Shown: positions 17,508 through 25,652 of the stretch, piece by piece
Layout: each line of letters starts with the position of its first letter
Numbering within the stretch: the stretch's first letter is position 1
Assembly: GCA_034435955.1 (NCBI GenBank)
Contig: DAOTWA010000081.1
Span: forward strand, 1-46,058
Direction of reading: 5' to 3'
Length of the DNA: 46,058 nt
Source: DAOTWA01 sp034435955
Lineage (GTDB): Bacteria > Chloroflexota > Anaerolineae > Anaerolineales > Anaerolineaceae
The notes under the pieces: model-generated
What the model was told of the DNA's origin: nothing
Database searches by the model: none
What the model saw: the letters and a program-made list of their open reading frames with translations, nothing else
Program-made: the position numbers and the translations under genes

Positions 17508-17756
17508 CCTGTGTCTCCCTTATCACACCCGCCGAGCTTACGGTGCGGGCAGAATTCAATGTTGGCTTGTGAACTGCCTGTCTTTATCTTACCTGGAAGC
17601 AGAGGGTTAAGCAAGCCTGGCGGAGAGTAGTCAAACGCCTAACCTTGCAGTATGCAGGCACCTTGCATTTCTATCACCTATTCTTAAGGATATCTTAGGG
17701 TCGGTTAAAGGTTGCCATAAGGTCAGCAAATGGATTAAACCTTACACTAATTCGGG

Positions 17757-17939
17757 CAGAAAAGACCCCGGCGAAAATCACCGTAAGAGCCAGCCTTACG
17801 CCGAGGCTGGGTGATCGGTAGCCGTGTATCTTTTCTGTACTCAAAGGAGGAATAAAAAACGGTACGGGTAGGAAAACGAGAAGCGCCCAGGGTACTTTAA
17901 GGCGCAGGGATGCCTGGCATCGCTACCGACCTCTGCGTC
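17757..17939 (+). ncRNA. Structured leader RNA upstream of the GT2 gene (family not assigned)
   Basis: A 524-base gap precedes the glycosyltransferase gene and contains nested pairing. CAGAAAAGA (17757-17765) pairs perfectly with TCTTTTCTG (17829-17837). Inside it CGGC (17769-17772) pairs with GCCG (17821-17824), and ATCACC (17777-17782) with GGTGAT (17810-17815). GTAAG/CTTAC (17783-17787/17795-17799) forms a hairpin whose loop CCAGC can pair with GCTGG (17806-17810), a pseudoknot. Downstream GGTAG (17867-17871) pairs with CTACC (17923-17927), enclosing GCGCC/GGCGC and GATGC/GCATC hairpins. Two alternatives compete: TCGGTAG (17815-17821) with CTACCGA (17923-17929), and GGCGCAGGG (17901-17909) with CTCTGCGTC (17931-17939). 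An upstream hairpin is TAAGGT/ACCTTA (17718-17744). Mutually exclusive pairings suggest a switch. I could not match it to a riboswitch class from memory. Confidence 0.55.
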
Positions 17940-18033
17940 CTTGATCCTAACTATTCCCAGCTAGCCCAAAACCAAATTAATAGCGTTTCCGGCTCGGCCT
18001 ACCCTATCTCTTTGGCAAAGGAGCACTGAATTT

Positions 18034-19524
18034 GTGATCGTTCTGGGTATTTTATATATCTTGTGCTTGCTTGGACTGGCCGTTTACGGAATGAACAGTC
18101 TCTGGCTGACTGGCCTGTATCTTCGCAGCCGGAATGTACAGACAAAGCTCCCGGCTGTAAACCAGGAGCTGCACCCTCTACCACGGGTCACCGTGCAGCT
18201 TCCCATTTACAACGAACGTTATACGATCCAACGGCTGCTGGAGGCAGTCACACACCTGGATTACCCTGCCGATCGGCTGCAAATCCAGGTGCTGGATGAT
18301 TCCAATGACAGCACGGCTCATCTGGTGCGCAAGCTGGTGGCCCGTTATCAGGCCAAGGGGATCGACATCCAGCTCATTCAGCGCAACGACCGCAGCGGCT
18401 ACAAGGCCGGCGCGCTGGCCGAGGGACTGAAAACCGCCACCGGCGAGCTGATCGCTGTCTTCGACGCGGATTTCGTGCCCGCACCCGATTGGCTCCGCCG
18501 CTGTTTGCCAGAATTTTCCGATCCCCGCCTGGGATGTTTGCAGACCCGTTGGGGCCACCTGAACCGCAATTACAATCCTCTGACCCAGGCGCAGGCGCTG
18601 GGCATCGACGGACATTTCGTCATCGAGCAAACGGCGCGCTCCCGCAACGGTCTCTTCTTGAACTTCAATGGCACGGCGGGAATCTGGCGTCGGGCGGCGA
18701 TCGAAACATCCGGAGGCTGGCAGTGCGATACCCTCACCGAGGACCTGGATTTGAGCTACCGGGCGCAGTTAAACGGCTGGAGGATCGGCTATTTGCCCGA
18801 CGTGGTTGTGCCGGCCGAGCTGCCCGCCCAGGTGGAAGCGCTTAAAAAGCAGCAGTTCCGCTGGGCGAAAGGCACCATGCAGACCGTGCGCAAGCTGCTG
18901 CCGAAGCTGATTCGCGCTGACATCTCCTGGAAGGTGCGCCTGGAGGGCATCATCCATCTGACTGGCTATCTGGTGCATCCCTTGATGTTGTTCACCTTGC
19001 TGCTGACCCTGCCAGTGGCACTCTTCGATCCATCGCTGCAAAAATATTTCACCTGGACCGGCGTGATCGCCTTCGGCCCGCCGCTCCTTTACAGCCTGGC
19101 GCGCACAGAAGAAACACCGCGCCTTACCGACCGGCTGAGGATGCTGCCCATGCTGTTCTTGCTCGGTTTTGGCCTTTCGCTGAACAACACCCAGGCGGTA
19201 ATCGAAGGATTGTTCAAGCGGGGCGGACAGTTCGCCCGCACGCCGAAATTTAACCTGCGCAACCGCGACGGCGCATGGATGGAAGGGGCTTATGCAACCC
19301 AGACCGTTCACGTCGCCTGGGGGGAAGTTTTCCTGGCCATGTATGCGGCAGCTACGATCGCGCTGCTGTGGCCTATCCAGGGCTGGGCGCCAATCCCATG
19401 GATGATCAGCTACGTCTGCGGTTACTCTTTCATGACCATCATGAGCATCGTGCAGAGCTTTCAGGTCCGGCGGGTGCGTCCCAAAGCTGCCCGGCAGACC
19501 GATAGTTCACTCTATCCGATGTAA
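18034..19524 (+). CDS. Family 2 processive glycosyltransferase (cellulose synthase/CslA-like)
   Basis: A 496-residue membrane glycosyltransferase. Residues 1-22 form a first membrane helix. The cytoplasmic GT-A domain has VLDDSND (Asp88-Asp89), the metal-binding DAD at 144-146, the catalytic TED at 235-237 and QQFRW at 273-277, the D,D,D,QxxRW signature of processive beta-glycan synthases. Four to five further helices follow (about 310-335, 345-360, 370-390, 425-470). It should polymerise a beta-linked glycan such as a mannan or glucan and export it. No PilZ domain or BcsB partner is near. It starts at GTG 18034 with AAAGGAG ten bases upstream and sits behind a structured leader RNA, so RNA-level control is plausible. 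Confidence 0.88.
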   Translation: MIVLGILYILCLLGLAVYGMNSLWLTGLYLRSRNVQTKLPAVNQELHPLPRVTVQLPIYNERYTIQRLLEAVTHLDYPADRLQIQVLDDSNDSTAHLVRKLVARYQAKGIDIQLIQRNDRSGYKAGALAEGLKTATGELIAVFDADFVPAPDWLRRCLPEFSDPRLGCLQTRWGHLNRNYNPLTQAQALGIDGHFVIEQTARSRNGLFLNFNGTAGIWRRAAIETSGGWQCDTLTEDLDLSYRAQLNGWRIGYLPDVVVPAELPAQVEALKKQQFRWAKGTMQTVRKLLPKLIRADISWKVRLEGIIHLTGYLVHPLMLFTLLLTLPVALFDPSLQKYFTWTGVIAFGPPLLYSLARTEETPRLTDRLRMLPMLFLLGFGLSLNNTQAVIEGLFKRGGQFARTPKFNLRNRDGAWMEGAYATQTVHVAWGEVFLAMYAAATIALLWPIQGWAPIPWMISYVCGYSFMTIMSIVQSFQVRRVRPKAARQTDSSLYPM

Positions 19525-19689
19525 TCGGAGGGGCGGTAAGGTGAGATCGAATCCGTGCTGGTAATCATCCAGCGGGGACAGGTCAGCCATCGAATAGCCC
19601 ACCCCAATCGGATAAAAACAGGTTATATTTAGGGGAAATTGATCTGTATTTCACGGTGGGCAGTTATTATCCACCGGAGGCATGGATAA

Positions 19690-20931
19690 ATGAATACATT
19701 GGGTAAAGTCTTGTTTGCGGGCTCGGTGGCGCTGGCTTTGATCATCGGTGCGGCGGGCGGCGTGCTGTTGGATCGCCAGGTGCTTACCCCCAGCGCGAGC
19801 GCGCAGGATCAGGGTCTGAACATCCCCCTGCTGCAAGAAGCCTACAACACGATCAAGGAAAATTATGTCGACCAGAGCGCCGTGCAACCCCAGGCGCTCA
19901 CGTATGGCGCCATCAGCGGTATGACCGACGCACTGGGTGACACGGGCCACTCTCGCTTTTTGACCCCCGACATGGTGCGCCAGGAGCACATGCAGACCCA
20001 GGGCGAGTACGAAGGCATCGGCGCCAACGTATCTATGGTGAACGGACACGTGGTGATCGTTGCGCCTATGGACGGCTCACCCGCACAGGCGGCCGGCATC
20101 AAACCCGGCGAGATCATCCTCAAGGTGGATGGTCAGGATGTCACCGGCCTGTCGCTCTCAGACGTGGTGAGCAAGATACTCGGGCCGGCCGGCACCACGG
20201 TCACGCTGACTCTCCAGGATGCAACCACCGGCCAGGTGCACGACGTGACGGTCAAGCGGGCCAAGATTACCATCCACAACCTGACGTGGGCGATGATCCC
20301 AGGCACCCATCTGGCCGACATCCGAATTTCGGCCTTCAGCAGCGGAGTTACCGATGATCTGAAAAACGCCATCCAGCAAGCGCGCGCACAGGGCGCCACC
20401 GGGATCGTCCTGGATTTGCGCAACAATCCAGGCGGCCTGCTGGACGAAGCCGAAAATACCGCCAGCCAGTTCTTGAAATCTGGCCTCGTGCTGAATGAGC
20501 GTAATGCGAAAGGGACGATAAAGCCCATCCCTGTCAAGCCCGGCGGCGTGGCCACGGATATACCCATGGTGGTATTGATCAACAACGCCTCGGCCAGCGC
20601 GGCGGAGATCGTCGCCGGCGCGCTGCAAGATAATCACCGCGCCACGCTGGTCGGTGAAACGACCTTCGGCACTGGCACTGTGCTGATCGAGTTTCCTCTC
20701 ACCGATGGCTCCGTGCTGCTCCTCGCCACACAGGAGTGGCTGACCCCGAATGGGCATTCCATCTGGCACAAAGGCATCACGCCAGATGTCACCGTTCCGC
20801 TTAATGCCGACGTGCAACTCCTCACCCCTGATCAATTGCGCACCATGAGCGCCTCCGGGCTACAGGCCAACCCCGATCAGCAGTTCCTCAAGGCTTTGGA
20901 TTTGTTGGAGAAGCAAACCGGGCAGTCTTAG
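19690..20931 (+). CDS. S41-family C-terminal processing protease with altered dyad
   Basis: A 413-residue exported protease-like protein. It has a signal anchor at 5-27, an N-terminal helical region, a PDZ domain at about 105-195 and an S41 catalytic core. The nucleophile region is NNASASAAEI, with Ser303 as the expected catalytic serine. The catalytic Lys of CtpA/Tsp should be 25 residues later, in FGKG, but here residue 328 is Thr (VGETTFGTGTV). Either another base serves or the protein does not cleave by the usual dyad. CGGTGG/CCACCG (19654-19676) forms a hairpin touching the GGAGG site before the ATG. It is followed after 24 bases by a site-2 protease gene. Confidence 0.85.
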   Translation: MNTLGKVLFAGSVALALIIGAAGGVLLDRQVLTPSASAQDQGLNIPLLQEAYNTIKENYVDQSAVQPQALTYGAISGMTDALGDTGHSRFLTPDMVRQEHMQTQGEYEGIGANVSMVNGHVVIVAPMDGSPAQAAGIKPGEIILKVDGQDVTGLSLSDVVSKILGPAGTTVTLTLQDATTGQVHDVTVKRAKITIHNLTWAMIPGTHLADIRISAFSSGVTDDLKNAIQQARAQGATGIVLDLRNNPGGLLDEAENTASQFLKSGLVLNERNAKGTIKPIPVKPGGVATDIPMVVLINNASASAAEIVAGALQDNHRATLVGETTFGTGTVLIEFPLTDGSVLLLATQEWLTPNGHSIWHKGITPDVTVPLNADVQLLTPDQLRTMSASGLQANPDQQFLKALDLLEKQTGQS

Positions 20932-20955
20932 CTTTTCTAGCGAAAGGAGTAAAAG

Positions 20956-22083
20956 ATGGACCGGCAGACATTTACCCTGGGTCGAATATTGGGCATCCCG
21001 GTGGGGGTGGACCTGTCCTGGCTCCTCATTTTCGCATTGCTGACCTGGCTGTTGGCGGCCGGATACTATCCCGACCAGTTCCGTACCTGGCCCGTTTGGC
21101 TTTACTGGCTGGCCGGCGCGCTCACTGCGATCGTATTTTTTATCAGTGTTTTGCTTCATGAACTGGGACATTCGCTGGTAGCCCGCAGCTACCACATCCC
21201 GGTTCGCAAGATCACCCTGTACATTTTTGGCGGTATTTCGCAGATCGAAGACGAGCCCCACAATGCCCGCGAGGAATTCTGGGTGGCCATCGCCGGTCCC
21301 GCCGTCAGCCTAGTGCTGGCAGGCTTCTTCTTTGCGCTCGGACGAATTGCGCCAGGCGGCGAGTTCATCGCCGCCCTGAGTCGCTACCTGGGAGTGATCA
21401 ATTTGGCGCTGGGTCTCTTCAACCTCATCCCCGGTTTTCCGCTGGATGGGGGGCGGGTGTTTCGCGCGGCGGTGTGGGCCATCTCTAAAAATATGCGCCG
21501 GGCGACCCTGATCGCCTCAAACCTTGGTCGAGTCGTGGCATTTATCTTCATCTTGCTTGGTGTGTGGCAGCTTTTTACCGGCCAATTGCTCAATGGCCTG
21601 TGGATCGCCTTCATCGGCTGGTTCCTGGAAAGTGCCGCCACCGGCCAGGTGCAGCAGCAGCGCATCCAGGATCTGCTCATGGGGCGCAAGGTCAGTGAAG
21701 CCATGAGCCGCGCCTACACTGAGATCTCGGCCGAAACCAGCCTGCAAGAGCTGGTGGATATGCACATCCTGGGGAGCGGTTTACGCACATTCATCGTCAA
21801 ACAGGGCGATAAACCAGTCGGCATGGTAACGCTACACCGCATCCGCGAGGTGGATCGTAATGCCTGGCCGCAGACTTCCGTCGCGCAGGTGATGATTCCC
21901 ATCGGGGAGATCAAACAGGTCTCACCGGGCACGCCGCTGTGGGAAGCGCTTGGCGAGATGGACCGCGATGGCGTTAATCAGCTCCCGGTAGTCGAAGACC
22001 ACGAAATCATCGGTATGTTGAACCGTGTAGATGTCATTTCGTTTATTCGTACTTTGCAGGAGGTAAGCCGTGATGGACGGTAA
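20956..22083 (+). CDS. Site-2 protease (M50) with C-terminal CBS domains
   Basis: A 375-residue membrane zinc protease. The zinc motif HELGH is at residues 68-72, and the third ligand Asp164 is in NLIPGFPLDGGRVF. About six membrane helices precede a cytoplasmic tandem CBS pair at about 240-370, which could bind a nucleotide and set activity. S2P enzymes cut transmembrane segments of anti-sigma factors or other membrane proteins after a first periplasmic cut. The S41 protease gene directly upstream could provide that first cut, though its catalytic Lys is missing. AAAGGAG precedes the ATG. The 3' end overlaps the next gene by 11 to 14 bases, so translation is probably coupled. Confidence 0.9.
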   Translation: MDRQTFTLGRILGIPVGVDLSWLLIFALLTWLLAAGYYPDQFRTWPVWLYWLAGALTAIVFFISVLLHELGHSLVARSYHIPVRKITLYIFGGISQIEDEPHNAREEFWVAIAGPAVSLVLAGFFFALGRIAPGGEFIAALSRYLGVINLALGLFNLIPGFPLDGGRVFRAAVWAISKNMRRATLIASNLGRVVAFIFILLGVWQLFTGQLLNGLWIAFIGWFLESAATGQVQQQRIQDLLMGRKVSEAMSRAYTEISAETSLQELVDMHILGSGLRTFIVKQGDKPVGMVTLHRIREVDRNAWPQTSVAQVMIPIGEIKQVSPGTPLWEALGEMDRDGVNQLPVVEDHEIIGMLNRVDVISFIRTLQEVSRDGR

Positions 22084-23206
22084 GAACGGCGAAGCGAAGA
22101 GAGTAGATTCCTCATGGTTCCAAAACTGGCAGCGCGAGGTCGAGGGCGTCTACCTCTATCGCACACTGGCAAGGCTGGCGCGCACGGATGAGCTGCGGTC
22201 TGCACTGGAACAAATGGCCGCGGCAGAAGAGCGCCACGCCGCGCTCTGGTCGCAAATGATCCGCGAGGTGGATCAACGCGCCCGTGCGCCGCGCATTGAC
22301 CTGCGCATCCGCCTGGTTGCGCTGATCGCACGCCTGTTCGGCGTGGAGTCGGTTATGGGCCTGCTGCTCAACGACGAAGTCAGCGACATCTCGACCTACG
22401 CCGCCCAGGCCCGGCGGCTGGGTTACCAGGACGCCTACCGCCAGGTCCTGACCGACGAGACGGCCCATGCCCGCGCCATCCAGGTGCTGCGCCAATCCGG
22501 CAACGACGGTTCGTCCGAGCCATGGCACCGTGGGGCTTCGGCCGGCGGCCTGCTGCGCAACATGGTGTACGGTTTCAATGATGGCCTGACGGCGAACTTC
22601 GGGCTGGTCATGGGAGTGGTCGGCGCCAACGTCAATCCGCATTTCATCCTGCTGACCGGATTCGCCGGCCTGCTGGCCGATGCGCTATCCATGGCCGCCA
22701 GCGGTTTCCTGGCCGCGCGGAGCGAACTGGAAGTCCGCCAGCACCACCTGGCTCTGGAAGAAGCCGAGCTGCGCCTGCTGCCAAAAGAGGAAAAAGAGGA
22801 GCTGGTCGGGATTTATGCCAGTAAAGGCCTGACACGCCAGGAAGCTTCCATCGTGGCCGAACGGCTGCTGGCCAATCCGGAGGAGGCGCTCACCCAGCTC
22901 GCCCGCGAAGAATTGGGCATCGACCCTGACGCGTCCGAAAACCCGCTGCGCGAAGGGCTCATCACCGGCATTGCCACCGGATTGGGAGCGGTGATCCCGA
23001 TCCTGCCCTTCCTGTTCCTGGGCGGGGCCGCAGCAATCTGGATTGGCGTGTTCATCAGCATGCTGGCGCATTTTCTCGTCGGGGCAAGCAGGGCGGTTTT
23101 CACCGGGCGGCCGGCGTTGCGCAGCGGCTTTGACATGTTTGTGGTCGGCATGGGTGTGGCAATCGTGACCTACGTGCTCGGGCTTCTGGTGGGCGTCAAA
23201 TTGTAA
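22073..23206 (+). CDS. Ferritin-like domain fused to VIT1/CCC1-type transporter
   Basis: A 377-residue protein with two parts. Residues 10-145 are a rubrerythrin/ferritin-like di-iron domain with Glu/His-rich helices (REVEGVYLYRTLARLA, AAAEERHAALW, VLTDETAHARAIQ). Residues about 150-377 are a VIT1/CCC1 transporter with NMVYGFNDGLTANFGLVMG, five membrane segments and a Glu-rich cytoplasmic loop (LEEAELRLLPKEEKEE). The fusion is known in bacteria and is thought to move iron or manganese, with the soluble domain binding or oxidising the metal. AGGAGG at 22058-22063 fits either GTG 22070 or ATG 22073. The start lies inside the end of the S2P gene. An imperfect hairpin at 23263-23292 lies downstream. 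Confidence 0.9.
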   Translation: MDGKNGEAKRVDSSWFQNWQREVEGVYLYRTLARLARTDELRSALEQMAAAEERHAALWSQMIREVDQRARAPRIDLRIRLVALIARLFGVESVMGLLLNDEVSDISTYAAQARRLGYQDAYRQVLTDETAHARAIQVLRQSGNDGSSEPWHRGASAGGLLRNMVYGFNDGLTANFGLVMGVVGANVNPHFILLTGFAGLLADALSMAASGFLAARSELEVRQHHLALEEAELRLLPKEEKEELVGIYASKGLTRQEASIVAERLLANPEEALTQLAREELGIDPDASENPLREGLITGIATGLGAVIPILPFLFLGGAAAIWIGVFISMLAHFLVGASRAVFTGRPALRSGFDMFVVGMGVAIVTYVLGLLVGVKL

Positions 23207-23262
23207 GCCCAATTTAATAAGATCTTAATCTGCAGATAAAACCGGGATAAGGACAATTGGCA

Positions 23263-23292
23263 GATATCCATCTTTAATATGAGATGGGTATC
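23263..23292 (+). terminator. Hairpin between the VIT and DoxX-like genes
   Basis: GATATCCATCT (23263-23273) pairs with AGATGGGTATC (23282-23292), 11 pairs with one G-U, followed by a T-rich stretch. It could end the S41-S2P-VIT transcript, or act as an operator for the next gene. Confidence 0.4.
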
Positions 23293-23339
23293 CATTTTAA
23301 TTTTAAATTTTAACGTCTTGATTTGGAGGAAAGAGATCG

Positions 23340-23945
23340 ATGAGCGCCAAAGCGGAACCCACTCCCCAAAATCGCCGCACCCATATCACCGTCCAGGACC
23401 CGCCCATTGCCCGGGCGCTCCTCAGCGAGACCCGCTGGGCCTGGCTGTGGCTGATCCTGCGTCTGTACGCCGGCTACGAATGGCTGGTCGCCGGCTGGCA
23501 AAAACTGTTGAGCCCGGCCTGGATAGGGGCAGAAAAGGGTTCTGCCATGCGAGGCTTCATCCAGGGAGCATTGTCGAAAACCGGCGGCTCACACCCCGAT
23601 GTAACCGGTTGGTACGCAACTTTTCTGCAAGACGTGGTCCTGCCCCACACCCACTTCTGGAGCTATGTGATCGCCATCGGCGAAACACTGGTGGGAATCG
23701 CTCTGATACTGGGCATATTTACCGGCATAGCGGCTTTCTTTGGAAGCTTCATGAATATGAACTACCTGCTGGCTGGCTCGGTCAGCTCGAATCCGATCCT
23801 CTTCATCATCGCTGTATTGCTGATCCTGGCCTGGAAAACCGCCGGATGGTGGGGATTGGACCGCTGGGTGCTCCCGGCTCTGGGCACCCCCTGGAGCCGC
23901 GGCACACTTTTTCAGAAAGAGGAGCCTGCGCCGGAGGCCCGTTGA
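23340..23945 (+). CDS. DoxX-like membrane protein (thiosulfate:quinone oxidoreductase large-subunit type)
   Basis: A 201-residue membrane protein with four hydrophobic segments. Blocks typical of the DoxX/DoxD family are WAWLWLILRLYAGYEWLVAGWQKL (quoted in part), SYVIAIGETLVGIALILG and GSFMNMNYLLAGSVSSNP. DoxD reduces quinone with thiosulfate in Acidianus; most bacterial DoxX proteins have no proven reaction. The Asn-Met-Asn-Tyr segment is a family hallmark. GGAGGAAAG lies just upstream of the ATG. The gene stands alone between the VIT and cytochrome genes. A redox role next to the cytochrome is a reasonable inference only. Confidence 0.8.
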   Translation: MSAKAEPTPQNRRTHITVQDPPIARALLSETRWAWLWLILRLYAGYEWLVAGWQKLLSPAWIGAEKGSAMRGFIQGALSKTGGSHPDVTGWYATFLQDVVLPHTHFWSYVIAIGETLVGIALILGIFTGIAAFFGSFMNMNYLLAGSVSSNPILFIIAVLLILAWKTAGWWGLDRWVLPALGTPWSRGTLFQKEEPAPEAR

Positions 23946-23970
23946 GCTGATCCGTCCCAGGCTTTCCGCC

Positions 23971-24000
23971 GAAACGGCTGGTGTCGTGCCCAGCCGTTTC
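23971..24000 (+). terminator. Terminator-like hairpin after the DoxX-like gene
   Basis: GAAACGGCTGG (23971-23981) pairs with CCAGCCGTTTC (23990-24000), an 11-bp perfect stem with an eight-base loop, 26 bases after the stop codon. No U-tract follows. Confidence 0.5.
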
Positions 24001-24173
24001 CATAAGCGGTGGGATTTTGTCCGATGATGGATATAGATATCGCTGCAGGATAGTTTAACGCGGCAAACTAAATAGAAGGCGGACAGGAGTCATCAGGTTG
24101 ACATTAGAAAATGGCGAAATCTGAAAAAGAGCAGCACCTTTGGGGAGAAAACTCACTATACTATATAGAAATT

Positions 24174-24289
24174 GTGGGAATCGACCAGAATCGATGCAAC
24201 GCTGGAAGAAGTTGTTGCGAGCAGGCAAGCATATTGCTCGCGCCGCCCTGTGGAGGGATTCCCACGGTGGACTGAAACCGCGTAACCAC
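24174..24289 (+). ncRNA. Structured leader of the cytochrome c gene (family not assigned)
   Basis: GTGGGAATC (24174-24182) pairs perfectly with GATTCCCAC (24257-24265) and encloses two hairpins, CAAC/GTTG (24197-24214) and GCGAGCA/TGCTCGC (24217-24241). A further GTGG/CCAC hairpin (24267-24289) lies just before AAGGAGG. A TATACT -10 candidate at 24157-24162 would start the RNA close to the first stem. The rest of the 24001-24173 stretch shows nothing I can name. Confidence 0.4.
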
Positions 24290-24310
24290 AAATCTTAAGG
24301 AGGTATCTCA

Positions 24311-25195
24311 ATGCCATCGAAGAAATGGATATGGATATCGGCCGCGCTCCTGTTGGGAATCCTGGCGGCGGCCTGTGCCCCCAACCCCCAGCCGCCCGGA
24401 CTGACCGCCATACCCAGTCTGGCACCCGGCGCCACCGTTACGTTACTGCCAGCGATCCAGGGCGGCCCGGCCGTCGTAGCAACTCCCGGCGCTGGAGATG
24501 CCGCAGCAGGCGCCGCGGTTTTTCTGAAAAACTGTTCTCCCTGCCACGGTAACCAGGCTCAAGGTGGTATCGGACCGGCTTTGCGCAACAATCCCGTGAT
24601 CACCAGCGGTGACCAGGCCGTATTCAACACCATCGCCGGTGGGATCGCAGGATCTAAGATGCCTGCCTGGAGCATGAGCAATGGCGGCCCGCTGACCAGC
24701 AGTGATATCTCGAACGTGATCGCATACCTGAAGACACTGCAAAACGTCCAACCGCTGCCATCCCCCACGGAAGCGCCCGCTGAACCGACCGAAACGCCCT
24801 TACCGGCCAATGCCCCCACGCCCGAGCCGGCCAGGCCCTCAAATGCCGGCGGCCCGGGGAAAGCCGTGGCGCTGACTGGCGATCCCGCGCGCGGCAGGGC
24901 TTACTTCGGCCAGTTCTGCGCCGCCTGTCACGGCCCTGAAGGGGTGCAGGGCGTTCCCAACCCCGGCTCCGAGGATGGTAGCGTGCCCCCCCTCAACCCG
25001 ATCGATCCGACCATCGCCAACCCGGACCTCAAGGTGTTCGCCCAAAATGTGGACCTGTTCATCGAGCACGGCTCGGTGCCGGATGGGGAAAACCCGCAAA
25101 TCATCATGCCCTCCTTCGGCGACAGCAAACTGCTGACCGACCAACAGATCGCCGATATCATCGCTTTTATCATCCAGTTGAACGCGGGGAAATAA
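24311..25195 (+). CDS. Dihaem c-type cytochrome lipoprotein
   Basis: A 294-residue exported electron carrier. A short signal peptide ends in the lipobox LAAAC with Cys22 as the lipidation site. Two cytochrome c domains follow, with haem motifs CSPCH at 75-79 and CAACH at 203-207. Likely axial methionines are in GSKMPAW (about 117) and IIMPSFGD (about 265). The domains are joined by a Pro/Thr/Glu-rich linker at about 148-180. It would pass electrons at the outer face of the membrane. No oxidase subunits are beside it, so its partner is not visible. AAGGAGG precedes the ATG and a clear terminator follows at 25219-25252. Confidence 0.92.
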   Translation: MPSKKWIWISAALLLGILAAACAPNPQPPGLTAIPSLAPGATVTLLPAIQGGPAVVATPGAGDAAAGAAVFLKNCSPCHGNQAQGGIGPALRNNPVITSGDQAVFNTIAGGIAGSKMPAWSMSNGGPLTSSDISNVIAYLKTLQNVQPLPSPTEAPAEPTETPLPANAPTPEPARPSNAGGPGKAVALTGDPARGRAYFGQFCAACHGPEGVQGVPNPGSEDGSVPPLNPIDPTIANPDLKVFAQNVDLFIEHGSVPDGENPQIIMPSFGDSKLLTDQQIADIIAFIIQLNAGK

Positions 25196-25218
25196 AACCT
25201 GCTGCCCCATGCAATCGT

Positions 25219-25252
25219 AACCAGGGATGGGCTGAGCCATCCCTGGTTTGCT
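25219..25252 (+). terminator. Rho-independent-like terminator of the cytochrome gene
   Basis: AACCAGGGATGG (25219-25230) pairs perfectly with CCATCCCTGGTT (25237-25248), a 12-bp stem with a six-base loop, followed by a short T-rich tail. Confidence 0.75.
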
Positions 25253-25294
25253 TTATGTTCCAGCGAACAACCGCTGCTTCGGGCGCATTTCCGG

Positions 25295-25300
25295 TATAAT
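25295..25300 (+). promoter_or_regulatory. -10 element of the small membrane protein/methyltransferase operon
   Basis: TATAAT at 25295-25300; the -35 region is poor. It would give a leader of about 125 nt before the ATG at 25431. That leader contains a short open frame from ATG 25335 to TAG 25421 (28 codons) ending at the AGGAG of the next gene. Confidence 0.45.
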
Positions 25301-25430
25301 GCTTGCACTGAGGGTTGGCAACTGTCGTATAACAATGGGAAATGATGCTGAGAGCAAATGTCCGGCACGCTCTATGCACAATTCTTCCAGACAGAATGAG
25401 GTGGCAACGATCATTCTTTAGGAGACACCA

Positions 25431-25652
25431 ATGCTACTTTTTTCCAACTTTGTTTTCTCAATGATGCGCGGGACCGCTTACCTGGATCCCGGATCAGGCA
25501 GTTTCCTCTTGCAGCTCCTGCTGGCAGCCGGCCTGGGGGCCCTGTTCGCCATCAAGGTGTACTGGAAAAAGCTGGTGGGGATCTTTAAGAAGCCAGCCGA
25601 TAAAAAGGAGCCAGACCCGGCTGAGGGAGCCGAGCCTACCGATGAGCGTTGA
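25431..25652 (+). CDS. Small membrane protein with YLDPGSGS motif
   Basis: A 73-residue protein with one or two membrane segments. A motif AYLDPGSGSFLLQLLLAAG leads into the main helix, followed by a basic KVYWKKLVGIFKK and an acidic, Pro-rich tail. Small proteins with this LDPGSGS motif recur in bacteria near polysaccharide and methyltransferase genes, from memory, with no known function. AGGAGACACC precedes the ATG. Its stop overlaps the methyltransferase start by 11 bases, so the two are almost surely translated together and may form a membrane-attached pair. Confidence 0.75.
   Translation: MLLFSNFVFSMMRGTAYLDPGSGSFLLQLLLAAGLGALFAIKVYWKKLVGIFKKPADKKEPDPAEGAEPTDER

Noticed and set aside
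17757..17939. c-di-GMP-I or ydaO-type riboswitch for the GT2 leader
   Set aside because: I looked for the conserved strings of these classes as I remember them and did not find them; the fold remains unassigned.
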